A DNA stretch of 8,717 nt from Saprospiraceae bacterium (GCA_027009605.1 JALVCY010000506.1:1-8717), one strand, 5' to 3'. Positions 1 to 6,685 are shown, counted from the first letter of the stretch. The notes: a model not told the origin generated them from the letters alone. Program-made: numbers and translations.

Positions 1-81
1 CCCCTTGAACGTCCGAAGGACATTGAACGCCCGAAGGGCAAGTTGAACGTGCGAAGCACAGGTTGAACGCCAAAGGCAACC

Positions 82-105
82 AACGGTATAGCGGTTTAAC
101 GGGTA
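82..105. repeat. Degenerate octamer repeat, about 3 units
   Basis: Three successive 8-base units (AACGGTAT, AGCGGTTT, AACGGGTA) resemble the AACGGT-containing octamers of the large array at 8468-8571. They lie between the TTGAAC-type hairpins and the GTA-loop hairpin. They may be a decayed or seed copy of the same simple repeat. The similarity is short, so chance is possible. Confidence 0.4.
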
Positions 106-107
106 GT

Positions 108-142
108 CAGTGACGGAGCGCCGTAGGTGCGACACCTTTGTA
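108..142. repeat. Intergenic GTA-loop hairpin element
   Basis: The core GCGCC-GTA-GGTGC (118-130) overlaps a second potential stem AGGTG-CGA-CACCT (125-137), so two hairpins compete for the same GGTG bases. Read on the minus strand it begins ACAAAGGTGTCGCACC. From memory, very similar wording recurs between genes in many Bacteroidota genomes; I cannot verify this here. No protein or RNA gene is assigned. Confidence 0.45.
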
Positions 143-146
143 ACTG

Positions 147-362
147 CCAAATATCATATAATGAGGTAAAATCCCAATCAAATACCCAAATCTCTCAACT
201 AGCGCAGCGAATCAACTAGCGAAGCTTGCGAGCGAATCAACTTCTTCAACTAGCGAAGTCCGAAGGACAAGCGAATCAACTTCTTCAACTAAAAACCAAA
301 CAGAATCCCAAATATCCAAGAATGAAGTAAAACCCCTAACAGAATCCCATATCGTCTCAACC
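147..362. repeat. Pair of degenerate ~54-bp direct repeats (147-200 and 308-362)
   Basis: Both copies start CCAAATATC, continue through AATGA-GTAAAA and CCC, and end TCTCAAC just before a hairpin unit; by eye about 70% of positions match. The second copy also contains an exact internal 12-base repeat, AACAGAATCCCA, at 299-310 and 338-349. The hairpin mosaic was therefore amplified in larger blocks as well as unit by unit. Confidence 0.55.
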
Positions 363-580
363 TGCGAAGCTCTCAACCACGAAGTCCGCAGGACGAGTTC
401 TCAACCTAGTGAGCCGAAGGCGAACGTCTCAACTTCTTCAACTAGCAAAGCGAATCAACTAACGAAGTCCGAAGGACAAGTGAATCAACTAGCGCAGCGA
501 ATCAACTTCTTCAACTTTCTCAACCACAAAAGCCAAACATCCGGCAACAAAGCCAAGAACAGACCACTTCCCCAAGCCAA

Positions 581-602
581 AGACCAAAAGCGCCACCGGC
601 GC
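581..602 (-). terminator. Possible intrinsic terminator (GC hairpin)
   Basis: On the minus strand a perfect GCGCC-GGT-GGCGC stem-loop (590-602) is followed directly by TTTTGG. This is the layout of a rho-independent terminator with a short T tract. It lies about 100 bases past the stop of the DUF5689 lipoprotein gene and would end the receptor operon transcript. Confidence 0.45.
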
Positions 603-620
603 GCCCAAAGACCAAAGACC

Positions 621-661
621 AAAAAAAAAGAGCCCGCATCAACCGACACAAGCCCTTTTTT
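621..661 (-). terminator. Possible terminator with 9-T tract
   Basis: On the minus strand an A6-G-containing arm (655-661) can pair with the C-T6 arm (624-630), and a run of nine T follows or overlaps the distal arm (621-629). The middle of the stem has mismatches and the loop is long, so this is weaker than a textbook terminator. It starts about 40 bases after the operon's last stop codon. Confidence 0.35.
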
Positions 662-701
662 AAATCCAAATATCAGCTTATCAACAGCCAATAAAAGAAG
701 A

Positions 702-2594
702 TTACTCCTCTACTAAAATCACATCATCAATCCGGTATCCAGTTGTCTGCGAAGAAACATTTCCAACAAACTTAAAGGCCACCCGAACATTATCCGTAGA
801 GAAATAATCCTGCAGATGGATGTCTCCCGAAGGGATCCAAGTATAATTACCATCTGCTTGGACAGGCAATGTACAAGTCACTTCTTGCCAATTGGCCGTA
901 GTCAAGTTAGTCCCATCAAAATCATTAGAAATCCATACAGAAAACCCATCATGTTCCCAATGGTGCATGGCTGATTTAAAATTCAGCTTGACCGCTGAAG
1001 TCGCATCAAAAGGTGGGGTAACCAACCAAAGCTTTAAATCCGGACCGGTTTTACCATATCCTTGTGCTTCTGCAAAACCATTCCCGCTGTGGCTATTGGA
1101 ATACCACCGGTCAGCATCCGGCCCCACTTCGGCAATATTTATCCATCCGGTCAAATCCAACACCGCATCATCCGTTAAGCCTTCAAACTGCTCTTTAAAT
1201 AATTCATTACCGCCTGTACCACCGCCACCGGAGCCCGTGGTATTTATGACGACGTCATCTACTCGAAGAGAAGAAGGACTATTGCCTGACGAACCGGTAT
1301 ATTCGAAAGCCACATATCCGGTGCCGGTAAAGGCACTCAATGGATAATCTCCTGAATTGACCCACTGATGTTCTCCGGATGCTTGGGTCGCTACTGTGGG
1401 GTTGATTTCGGTCCAAGTAGCTGCTCCTATATCACTTCCATCAAAATCCGTTGAGACATACACTTTCAAAATGTGCTCCAAGCTCCCAAAACCCCAAGCC
1501 GATCTAAAAGATAATATTTTATCTTGGATGTTTGTCACTCCGGGAGTAATCACCCAGCTATGAGTCAAGGCATTGTCATCATGATAGGCCGATGCTTGGA
1601 TGTATTTATCTGTTTGATAGGTCTTGGCTGACCAGTAACGACCATTGGCTACATCCGTAGCGTTCAACCAACCGTCAATCATCACATCATCACCATCATT
1701 CAAGGCGTTAAAATCTTCATGTACAGAATCAACTATCGCTGATGTACCTAGTATTGTCCAATCACCGACCGTACCACCACCGCCACCGGTACAGCGATCT
1801 TCCGTCATATTCATGTCTTCATAATAACTCAAACCCAATTGCATGGTCGTATTGTATATCCCAACGACTGCTTCCACGCTTCCATGCTTATCCGGTACTG
1901 TAGCGTCCGCAAAATTAGAATAGTGACTGTTGCGCATATCCAACGTATTGCCGGAACAATCTGTCAAAGTCCGGTTGGCATCTTGGTTGCCATCTGCCAT
2001 TTGTTTACCTAGGTTTCCGGAGACAAATTCAACATCTGTCAAACGAATCAGGCGGTTGACATCCGAAAGGCTCACTTCTGCAATCGTTTTCTCCCGAATA
2101 GGAGAAGCTTGATTCTTTTTGCCCTTAATCACGTATTCATTCAATAAGGCAGATGGAATCCGCTCGATGATGGTATTTCCCGAGTTACTAGTTCCTACAC
2201 CGGCTCCAATCGTAGGCAACTCATGGTAATCCCCAATGTAAAGCCCTTTTAGTTTTACATATACGTGTCTGTTCTTTGGGTAATCGTTGTACAATCCGGT
2301 ACGATCGATAGAAAGCCGAATACCGGCACTTTCATCTTCAATGACCAAAGTCTTGTAAAAATTACCGGCTTCATCGGAAGAGATAACAATCCCATCAACA
2401 ATCAAATCGTCGGTGATTTCAACAATTTGCCCGGGTTGGCGAAGATTCAAGACATCTTCAATCGTCGCATTCGGTGTGATATTAGGGTCTTCGCCATCAA
2501 TGGGCGGCTCATCAAATTTGTCATCAATACAACCGCTAAATAAAAGACCAAACCCTAGTAGTAAAATAGGCAGGTAAGAAAAGAATTTTTTCAT
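702..2594 (-). CDS. DUF5689 outer-surface lipoprotein with two choice-of-anchor-J-like domains
   Basis: A predicted 630-residue lipoprotein. I chose the ATG at 2592-2594 because it gives a short lysine-rich start, a hydrophobic core and a lipobox LFSGC with Cys22; a longer in-frame start (2669) would add 25 polar residues and overlap the upstream gene. Residues about 42-268 match DUF5689 as I know it (conserved IEDV, DDLIVDGIVISSDEAGNFYK and RLIRLTDVEF regions). Two Gly-rich linkers (about 270-274 and 454-462) lead into two related beta-rich domains (278-452 and 464-630). Both contain VYVSTDFDG / VWISNDFDG, a central W-x-E-[IV], and a terminal RVDDV / RIDDV, typical of choice-of-anchor-J / cleaved-adhesin jelly rolls. 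It lies 49 bp after the TonB-dependent receptor gene, so the two are probably co-transcribed. A surface ligand-binding partner role is inferred; the substrate is unknown. No type IX sorting tail is seen, consistent with lipid anchoring. Confidence 0.85.
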   Translation of the reverse strand: MKKFFSYLPILLLGFGLLFSGCIDDKFDEPPIDGEDPNITPNATIEDVLNLRQPGQIVEITDDLIVDGIVISSDEAGNFYKTLVIEDESAGIRLSIDRTGLYNDYPKNRHVYVKLKGLYIGDYHELPTIGAGVGTSNSGNTIIERIPSALLNEYVIKGKKNQASPIREKTIAEVSLSDVNRLIRLTDVEFVSGNLGKQMADGNQDANRTLTDCSGNTLDMRNSHYSNFADATVPDKHGSVEAVVGIYNTTMQLGLSYYEDMNMTEDRCTGGGGGTVGDWTILGTSAIVDSVHEDFNALNDGDDVMIDGWLNATDVANGRYWSAKTYQTDKYIQASAYHDDNALTHSWVITPGVTNIQDKILSFRSAWGFGSLEHILKVYVSTDFDGSDIGAATWTEINPTVATQASGEHQWVNSGDYPLSAFTGTGYVAFEYTGSSGNSPSSLRVDDVVINTTGSGGGGTGGNELFKEQFEGLTDDAVLDLTGWINIAEVGPDADRWYSNSHSGNGFAEAQGYGKTGPDLKLWLVTPPFDATSAVKLNFKSAMHHWEHDGFSVWISNDFDGTNLTTANWQEVTCTLPVQADGNYTWIPSGDIHLQDYFSTDNVRVAFKFVGNVSSQTTGYRIDDVILVEE

Positions 2595-2643
2595 GTCAAG
2601 AGTTTTATAGTGCTTATCGCACATTTTTTGTTTTTTGTTAAAT

Positions 2644-5373
2644 TTAGAATCTCCAAGCCACACTTGCAAAATAAGTCATGCCGTAAGAGTAAAAATATTT
2701 GTTGGGGAAACGATCCGGATCGACGCGCAATTGCTCAAATCCACCCGTTCTAATATTGGTATCATTCAGGATATTGCTTACCCCTAAATTGAAATACAAG
2801 AAATTATCCCCAAACTTAATCGACTTGCCGCCAAAGAAATCCAAGGTAAACGCCCCCGGCAATTCTTCTTGCTTCAGCATTTTTATTCGACCGGGATCAT
2901 CCACACGAGTATATTTGTCAACCGCTGTGGCCGTCTTGCGAATAGGACTTACATCCATCCACAAGTCTTGCGAAAACCCGCCGGTCAAACTAGCAAACCA
3001 AAACCTTGGAGAGCGATAGCTCAAACGGGCAGAATAGACTTGCTGCGGGGAGTTGGACACCCGGTAATTTTTCCAATATACAGTGCCCACATCTATCGTC
3101 TCGGCATTATCATCAACGGTAAACTCGGCATGGGGACGAGAAGTAATTAAGTGTTGTCCGACGGCTGCCACTGCAGTCAAAGTTAGAGTAGGCGTTATTT
3201 TGGTTTCTAAAGCGACTTCCGTACCCACATTTCGGGTATTTAAGCCGGAAATGGACAAGCTCCCGAATTTATAGTCAATAGAGGACAAATCAGCAAAGAA
3301 CGTAATCGTTCTAGTTCGATTTTCACGAGTATAATAGTAGCCTGTAAGCCTGGCTTTTAGGTAAGGCGCATTCAGCACATAGCCTCCTTCCACCGAAGTC
3401 AACTGCTCATTGTCCAAGCCGTCAATCAATTGCTCTCGAGTCCGTGGGGACAAATAACTATCTCTAAAGAAAGGCGCTCTAGTTCCCAAGTAGCCGTTTA
3501 TAAAAAGATAATTCCGACCGTTTAGCTTATAGGTCAAGCCGCCTTTTACGCCATAATTATTAAATTTATTCACTTGGCCTTTGCCATAAGAAGATTCTTG
3601 GAAATGGCCATTTTTCATATTCCCTACACGCTGCATCGTATTTTGCGAAAGCTGCACAGCACCAAAAACATCGACTTGCTTGCCGGTGTATTTGAGCTGC
3701 CCCCAAACATTCGCTTGGCTCAATCTCGCTTCATAGTCATAACCGATGATATCGCCTTCTTTGGCCACCTTATTGGGAATATTCACATCCGGTTGATAAC
3801 TCATCGGATCCGCATAGCTCACATTATACTTATCAATGTCATGGACAAAATCAGCACCCAACAAATCATTGACGGTATTAAAATAATGCACCTTGGCACG
3901 GCGATAGGTCACTCCGGCATTCAGCCCAAATTTGTCCGAAAAACTATGCTCCAACACGCTATTGAAGCTCCGCTCCAAATTATCAATCCGACTTTCTTCT
4001 ACAAAATAACGGGCTTTTTTTCCGGTAACGGTATTACCTGCTATCCCATTTGCATTCTCTACTGTTCCTTGGCTGTTATAGTTGGCTTGATACATCCGGT
4101 TCCAATTCAGTTGCATAGCTTCCGGATGCGCTTTTAGATAGCTGGTAAGCTCGCTCCGCAAAGTAGTATCACTAACAGCAGAAGGCAAATAATGGTAATA
4201 ATCCGGTCTCGGGTCAGCGGCTTGCTGCCAATTTAACCGGGTTCGGCCACTACGACCAAACTGATACCCAATCGTGGATGTTAAAGTCGTATTAGCCCCG
4301 ATTGTCCAATCATGCCTAAAGGTCACGATAGGTTGATGATTGTTATCGACAGCTGAATTACGCACTTTTCCTTGCTGGTAGCCCCATTTGGGATTGTAAT
4401 AGTTATCGCCGAGCAATTCTCGTGCTTCTTCGACGACGACTCCACTTCTCCCCCGTTTGCCCGGAGAGCCCAATACCATTAAGTTTAGCAGATGATGCTT
4501 ATTGACTTTTTTATCGACAGAGAAAAAGTAAGACGAATTTTCATAATAGGTACCGGCCACGTAGCCCTGCTTGCCCCATCGGTGAGAAGCAGAAACCGTC
4601 ATAGCCAAACCGTTTTTCAACATCCCTGTAGATAATACGGCCATCACTCGATTGCGATAGGAGCGATTAGAAACGGCGTAAGAGACCCGTTTTTGACGAC
4701 GCTGACTAGACGCTCGCGTGTCCACAGACCAACTGCCCAACGTCCCCCCAAAAGAAAAAATACCCGGACTCAGACCAAAATCAATATCTTGGCGTCTCAA
4801 AACATCATTGAGTCCCCCAAAATCATAAAAATCAGTCCGTCCATCATGCATTTTGTTGATAGGCATCCCATTCAGGTAGTCAATACGATTTTCAGAATCC
4901 ATCCCGCGTACACGGAATCTACGTCCGCCGACGCCATATCGCACGGCATTGAGATAAATATCTCGTCCGGACGAAAGCATACTGTAGGTATAGCCGCCAT
5001 CATCATCTTCATCGTCCGATTTCAAATCATCCAATGTGACGGTCTGAATTTCATCAGAAACGCCCATTACTTCTACGCCGATATTGCCTAAATCCATTCC
5101 TCCTTGCGGAACGGTAATGGTTTTTTCGGTGGCATTCACTTCATTCTCTTTCGAGAAAACTAAGGTAACCTTTGCACCTGACGCATAACCATCCAGTGTA
5201 AACCGGCCGGCTATATTGGTCATTGTGGACTTCAGGCTGTTTTTGTCCATCACTTTGGCGCCTTCAACGGGCACACCGGTAGATGAATTGACAACAGTCC
5301 CCGATATGGGATTTTGAGCCATGATTGTGGTCTGGAACAGACCTATTAAAAACAGGGTAAAAAATAGTCGCAT
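2644..5373 (-). CDS. TonB-dependent outer-membrane receptor (SusC-like, carboxypeptidase-regulatory N-terminus)
   Basis: A 909-residue outer-membrane transporter that should import a ligand using TonB/ExbBD energy. Residues 1-20 are a signal peptide ending at MAQ. Residues about 21-100 are a carboxypeptidase-D-regulatory-like beta domain (ISGTVVNSSTGVPVEGAKV, then NIAGRFTL). A TonB-box-like segment, SDEIQTVTLDD (about 106-116), follows. Next comes an acidic patch, DDEDDD (120-125), then the plug (about 127-225), with the RFRVRGMDSENRIDYLNGMPIN stretch recalling the RG...DG.pi plug motif. The remainder is rich in alternating aromatic/polar strands and ends in the barrel-type C-terminus SVAWRF. 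The downstream partner is the DUF5689 lipoprotein, not a SusD homologue. Upstream are 442 bp without a gene. The leader before the ATG is A-rich without a Shine-Dalgarno sequence, as usual in this phylum. Family assignment is strong; the ligand is unknown. Confidence 0.9.
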   Translation of the reverse strand: MRLFFTLFLIGLFQTTIMAQNPISGTVVNSSTGVPVEGAKVMDKNSLKSTMTNIAGRFTLDGYASGAKVTLVFSKENEVNATEKTITVPQGGMDLGNIGVEVMGVSDEIQTVTLDDLKSDDEDDDGGYTYSMLSSGRDIYLNAVRYGVGGRRFRVRGMDSENRIDYLNGMPINKMHDGRTDFYDFGGLNDVLRRQDIDFGLSPGIFSFGGTLGSWSVDTRASSQRRQKRVSYAVSNRSYRNRVMAVLSTGMLKNGLAMTVSASHRWGKQGYVAGTYYENSSYFFSVDKKVNKHHLLNLMVLGSPGKRGRSGVVVEEARELLGDNYYNPKWGYQQGKVRNSAVDNNHQPIVTFRHDWTIGANTTLTSTIGYQFGRSGRTRLNWQQAADPRPDYYHYLPSAVSDTTLRSELTSYLKAHPEAMQLNWNRMYQANYNSQGTVENANGIAGNTVTGKKARYFVEESRIDNLERSFNSVLEHSFSDKFGLNAGVTYRRAKVHYFNTVNDLLGADFVHDIDKYNVSYADPMSYQPDVNIPNKVAKEGDIIGYDYEARLSQANVWGQLKYTGKQVDVFGAVQLSQNTMQRVGNMKNGHFQESSYGKGQVNKFNNYGVKGGLTYKLNGRNYLFINGYLGTRAPFFRDSYLSPRTREQLIDGLDNEQLTSVEGGYVLNAPYLKARLTGYYYTRENRTRTITFFADLSSIDYKFGSLSISGLNTRNVGTEVALETKITPTLTLTAVAAVGQHLITSRPHAEFTVDDNAETIDVGTVYWKNYRVSNSPQQVYSARLSYRSPRFWFASLTGGFSQDLWMDVSPIRKTATAVDKYTRVDDPGRIKMLKQEELPGAFTLDFFGGKSIKFGDNFLYFNLGVSNILNDTNIRTGGFEQLRVDPDRFPNKYFYSYGMTYFASVAWRF

Positions 5374-5394
5374 GTGTTTGTTTATTTTTCGGCA

Positions 5395-5402
5395 CGAAGA
5401 TA
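5395..5402 (-). promoter_or_regulatory. Candidate -7 box TATCTTCG for the receptor operon
   Basis: On the minus strand TATCTTCG differs by one base from the Bacteroidota TAnnTTTG element. It sits 21 bases upstream of the receptor ATG, giving a very short A-rich leader. No clear TTG -33 element is present at the usual spacing, so support is modest. Confidence 0.3.
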
Positions 5403-5504
5403 AGTGTATTTTGAAAAAGAAGGCGTGTTTTGCCCTTTTTATTAGTATATTTTGTCATAGCCTATACGCTGCAGCACAATTCGGAAGGTGTGCTTTGGGG
5501 ATGA

Positions 5505-5539
5505 TTTTACTCCTAAAAGTATCCCGGCCGGGAGTAAAA
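5505..5539. promoter_or_regulatory. Nested palindrome upstream of receptor operon
   Basis: A 9-bp inverted repeat, TTTTACTCC (5505-5513) and GGAGTAAAA (5531-5539), encloses most of the perfect 12-base palindrome TCCCGGCCGGGA (5522-5533). The arms run T-rich to A-rich, the opposite of an intrinsic terminator, so a protein-binding site or DNA cruciform is more likely. It lies about 130-165 bases upstream of the receptor start. An operator role is inference. Confidence 0.4.
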
Positions 5540-5583
5540 AATTGTACATCAAGTTGGAATCTTAACTTATTGACAATCAACAC

Positions 5584-5670
5584 CTTAGTCAGTTCTTAGT
5601 GGCAACTTCGTGTACATTGTGGTTAGGCCTTACATTTTTCCTAACCACTAAGTTTACACTAAGAAACACT
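5584..5670. repeat. Degenerate third CTTAGTG/CACTAAG element
   Basis: CTTAGTC (5584-5590) and CTTAGTGG (5595-5602) are followed by CACTAAG at 5646-5652 and 5657-5663, the last two 11 bases apart. A 9-bp inverted repeat, GTGGTTAGG (5619-5627) / CCTAACCAC (5640-5648), has a 12-base loop. The words match the two elements at 6559-6851, which also carry CCTAACCACTAAG, but here the CTTAG words come first. The word CACGAAGTTG occurs here on the minus strand (5603-5612) and on the plus strand at 6712-6721 between the other two copies. Confidence 0.6.
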
Positions 5671-5723
5671 ACAATTTCTTGGCTTTGGACTGCTCAAATT
5701 TGGGTAAGAAATGGTGCACAAAG

Positions 5724-5747
5724 GGGCTAATATAGAGCCCGGCCGGG
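5724..5747 (-). terminator. Weak terminator-like hairpin with CCCGGCCGGG
   Basis: GGGCT (5724-5728) and AGCCC (5736-5740) form a 5-bp stem with a 7-base loop; on the minus strand it is followed by CTTTG. It overlaps the self-complementary CCCGGCCGGG (5738-5747), so alternative pairings exist. It lies about 70 bases past the stop of the DUF1080-like gene and could end that transcript, though the T tract is poor. Confidence 0.3.
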
Positions 5748-5770
5748 TTTTGTCCCTTATTTTTCGATAA

Positions 5771-5785
5771 ATATCACCGTGATAT
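5771..5785. promoter_or_regulatory. 15-base dyad ATATCAC-C-GTGATAT
   Basis: A perfect 7-bp inverted repeat around one central base, 30 bases beyond the stop codon of the DUF1080-like gene. The size and odd-base centre fit a dimeric DNA-binding protein site. The position, downstream of a gene and far from any start, does not support obvious promoter control. Confidence 0.3.
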
Positions 5786-5815
5786 GACTAAAAAATTTAC
5801 CGTTTGCTTTAGCTT

Positions 5816-6544
5816 TTACAGCCCCACCCAAAACTCCTTAAAATAACTCACCGCATCCGCCTTAGTCCAGAGCCCCACCTTGCCGGCTTGGCTAAATGTT
5901 TGGTCTTTGACTCGAAAAATCTCCTGTCCATTCAGCCCAACCACAAATAAATCGTCTTTCACATCTACTTCCAAGCTATTCCAACCCTTCCCGAGTTTAG
6001 GCACATCCACGCCATAAGTGCGTCCCTTGCCTAAAACAGGCAGGTCGGAGCGTTTGCCATTTTCCACCTTATAAAGTACCACATTGTCCTCCAATGGGTT
6101 GGCCCGAACGACGTAGTAGTTATTTTTGTCTTTCCAACGCCAAATCAAGCCGCCTCCTTGATCCATACTGCCTTTGACACCTTTTAATTTTACTTTCAGC
6201 TTGACATCTTTGGCCGTAAAGCCATCAAAAACGACATCATTAAAATGATAATTGGGGCGATCTTGCGACAATTGCGCCAAGACTTTTTCTCCTCCGTCGG
6301 CTATGATTTTCCAATCTGTGACTTTGCCCCTTCCGGTAAAATATTGAGACCAGCCGGTAGGCAGGGCGTCGATTTGGTAAGCCGTAAAGTCAAAAAGGGT
6401 GTCTTTCGACAAATGCGGGGAAGAGAGAACGGTATTTTCTTCTACGTTTGGTTGTTTCTCTGAAACTTGTGCCGGTTTAGACTTGGAGTTACTACAACTC
6501 AAAAAGCCCAAGAAGGCTAAACTCAAAATGATGATGGTTTTCAT
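5816..6544 (-). CDS. DUF1080 / 3-keto-disaccharide hydrolase-like lipoprotein
   Basis: A 242-residue predicted lipoprotein. The N-terminus MKTIIILSLAFLGFLSC has a hydrophobic core ending at Cys17 with a loose Bacteroidota-type lipobox, followed by a polar Ser/Lys/Glu linker to about residue 45. The rest reads as one concanavalin-A-like beta-sandwich. Recognisable family features are LFDFTAY, LPTGWSQYFTGRGKVTDWKI near the start, the central GGGLIWRWKDKNNYYVVRANPLEDN with VVLYKVENGKR, and the final GKVGLWTKADAVSYFKEFWV. These are typical of DUF1080 (Pfam family now named 3-keto-disaccharide hydrolase, often annotated family 16 glycoside hydrolase). Carbohydrate binding or hydrolysis at the cell surface or in the periplasm is inferred; I cannot assign catalytic residues. 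Its ATG lies 14 bases from a repeat element, after an A-rich leader without a Shine-Dalgarno sequence. It is probably monocistronic. Confidence 0.8.
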   Translation of the reverse strand: MKTIIILSLAFLGFLSCSNSKSKPAQVSEKQPNVEENTVLSSPHLSKDTLFDFTAYQIDALPTGWSQYFTGRGKVTDWKIIADGGEKVLAQLSQDRPNYHFNDVVFDGFTAKDVKLKVKLKGVKGSMDQGGGLIWRWKDKNNYYVVRANPLEDNVVLYKVENGKRSDLPVLGKGRTYGVDVPKLGKGWNSLEVDVKDDLFVVGLNGQEIFRVKDQTFSQAGKVGLWTKADAVSYFKEFWVGL

Positions 6545-6558
6545 TGTTTTTATTTTTA

Positions 6559-6685
6559 TATTTGGAAATCTAATGTGGCAGCCTAACCACTAAGCTCACG
6601 CAGAAGACACTAAGAAGACACTAAGAACGCACTAAGAAGTCTTAGTGTAAGCTTAGTGCAAAACTTAGTGGACTAAGTGGTCAGG
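6559..6685. repeat. CACTAAG/CTTAGTG inverted-repeat element, copy 1
   Basis: A 127-bp element running from TATTTGGAAATCTA to GGTCAGG. Its left half has CACTAAG at 6588, 6608, 6619 and 6630, the last three exactly 11 bases apart. Its right half has CTTAGTG at 6641, 6652 and 6664. The outer ends (CCTAACCACTAAG and CTTAGTGG...GGTCAGG) are also roughly complementary, so the whole could fold into a long imperfect hairpin. It has one more 11-base unit than copy 2. The left end lies 14 bases from the DUF1080-like ATG. Confidence 0.85.

Larger units (their letters stand above)
1..500. repeat. Mosaic of GNA-triloop mini-hairpin repeats
   Basis: This gene-free stretch is built from short perfect inverted repeats, almost all with a three-base loop of the form G-N-A. 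Clear cases are GTCC-GAA-GGAC (11-21, 258-268, 467-477), GCCC-GAA-GGGC (29-39), GTGC-GAA-GCAC (49-59), GCGCC-GTA-GGTGC (118-130, one G-T wobble), AGC-GAA-GCT (218-226), GTCC-GCA-GGAC (384-394) and GCC-GAA-GGC (413-421). Shorter GC-GCA-GC or GC-GAA-GC units lie at 202-208, 364-370 and 492-498, and AAA-loop variants at 69-77 and 445-451. The stems change but stay complementary. Units are separated by a near-constant word, TTGAAC in the first 75 bases and TCAAC later. No reading frame here resembles a protein. It is known that d(GCGAAGC)-type hairpins are unusually stable as single-stranded DNA; any function in this genome is inference. Confidence 0.8.
500..701. other. A-rich gene-free tail of the downstream region
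   Basis: This stretch has repeated CCAAAGACCAAA words, a nine-A run (621-629) and two terminator-like inverted repeats, listed separately. Short frames on both strands translate to lysine/arginine-rich or tryptophan/leucine-rich low-complexity peptides with no recognisable start signal or family, so I call no gene. Confidence 0.6.
5374..5815. other. Gene-free interval with several dyad symmetries
   Basis: This 442-bp interval separates the receptor operon from the DUF1080-like gene. It holds the candidate receptor promoter, two copies of the palindrome CCCGGCCGGG, a CTTAGTG/CACTAAG repeat relative and a 15-base dyad, each listed separately. Open frames across it are short, start inside neighbouring genes or lack any family resemblance; I see no additional gene or structural RNA. 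Confidence 0.6.

Noticed and set aside
1..500. CRISPR-like array
   Set aside because: Spacing is irregular, the repeats are 9-13-base hairpins, and there are no unique spacers of constant length or cas genes.
480..716. Short plus-strand frame of 78 codons and an overlapping minus-strand frame (485-691)
   Set aside because: Both lie in A-rich, repeat-derived sequence, give low-complexity basic or Trp/Leu-rich peptides, and have no start signal or family likeness.
702..2594. SusD-family lipoprotein
   Set aside because: It has the SusD-like genomic position but the sequence is beta-rich with DUF5689 and anchor-J-like motifs, not the helical TPR-type fold of SusD.
892..3274. Other plus-strand frames across the lipoprotein and receptor genes
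   Set aside because: All are antisense to strongly supported genes and show no domain or signal sequence.
3574..5091. Plus-strand frames of 187 and 132 codons (3574-4137, 4693-5091)
   Set aside because: They are antisense to the well-supported TonB receptor gene and their translations look like shadows of its codons.
5505..5539. Intrinsic terminator
   Set aside because: The stem runs from T-rich to A-rich and is not followed by a T tract on either strand.
5264..5599. Frames across the receptor start and its upstream region (5264-5458 minus, 5321-5599 plus)
   Set aside because: They are out of frame with the receptor, overlap its signal peptide or promoter region, and have no protein-like pattern.
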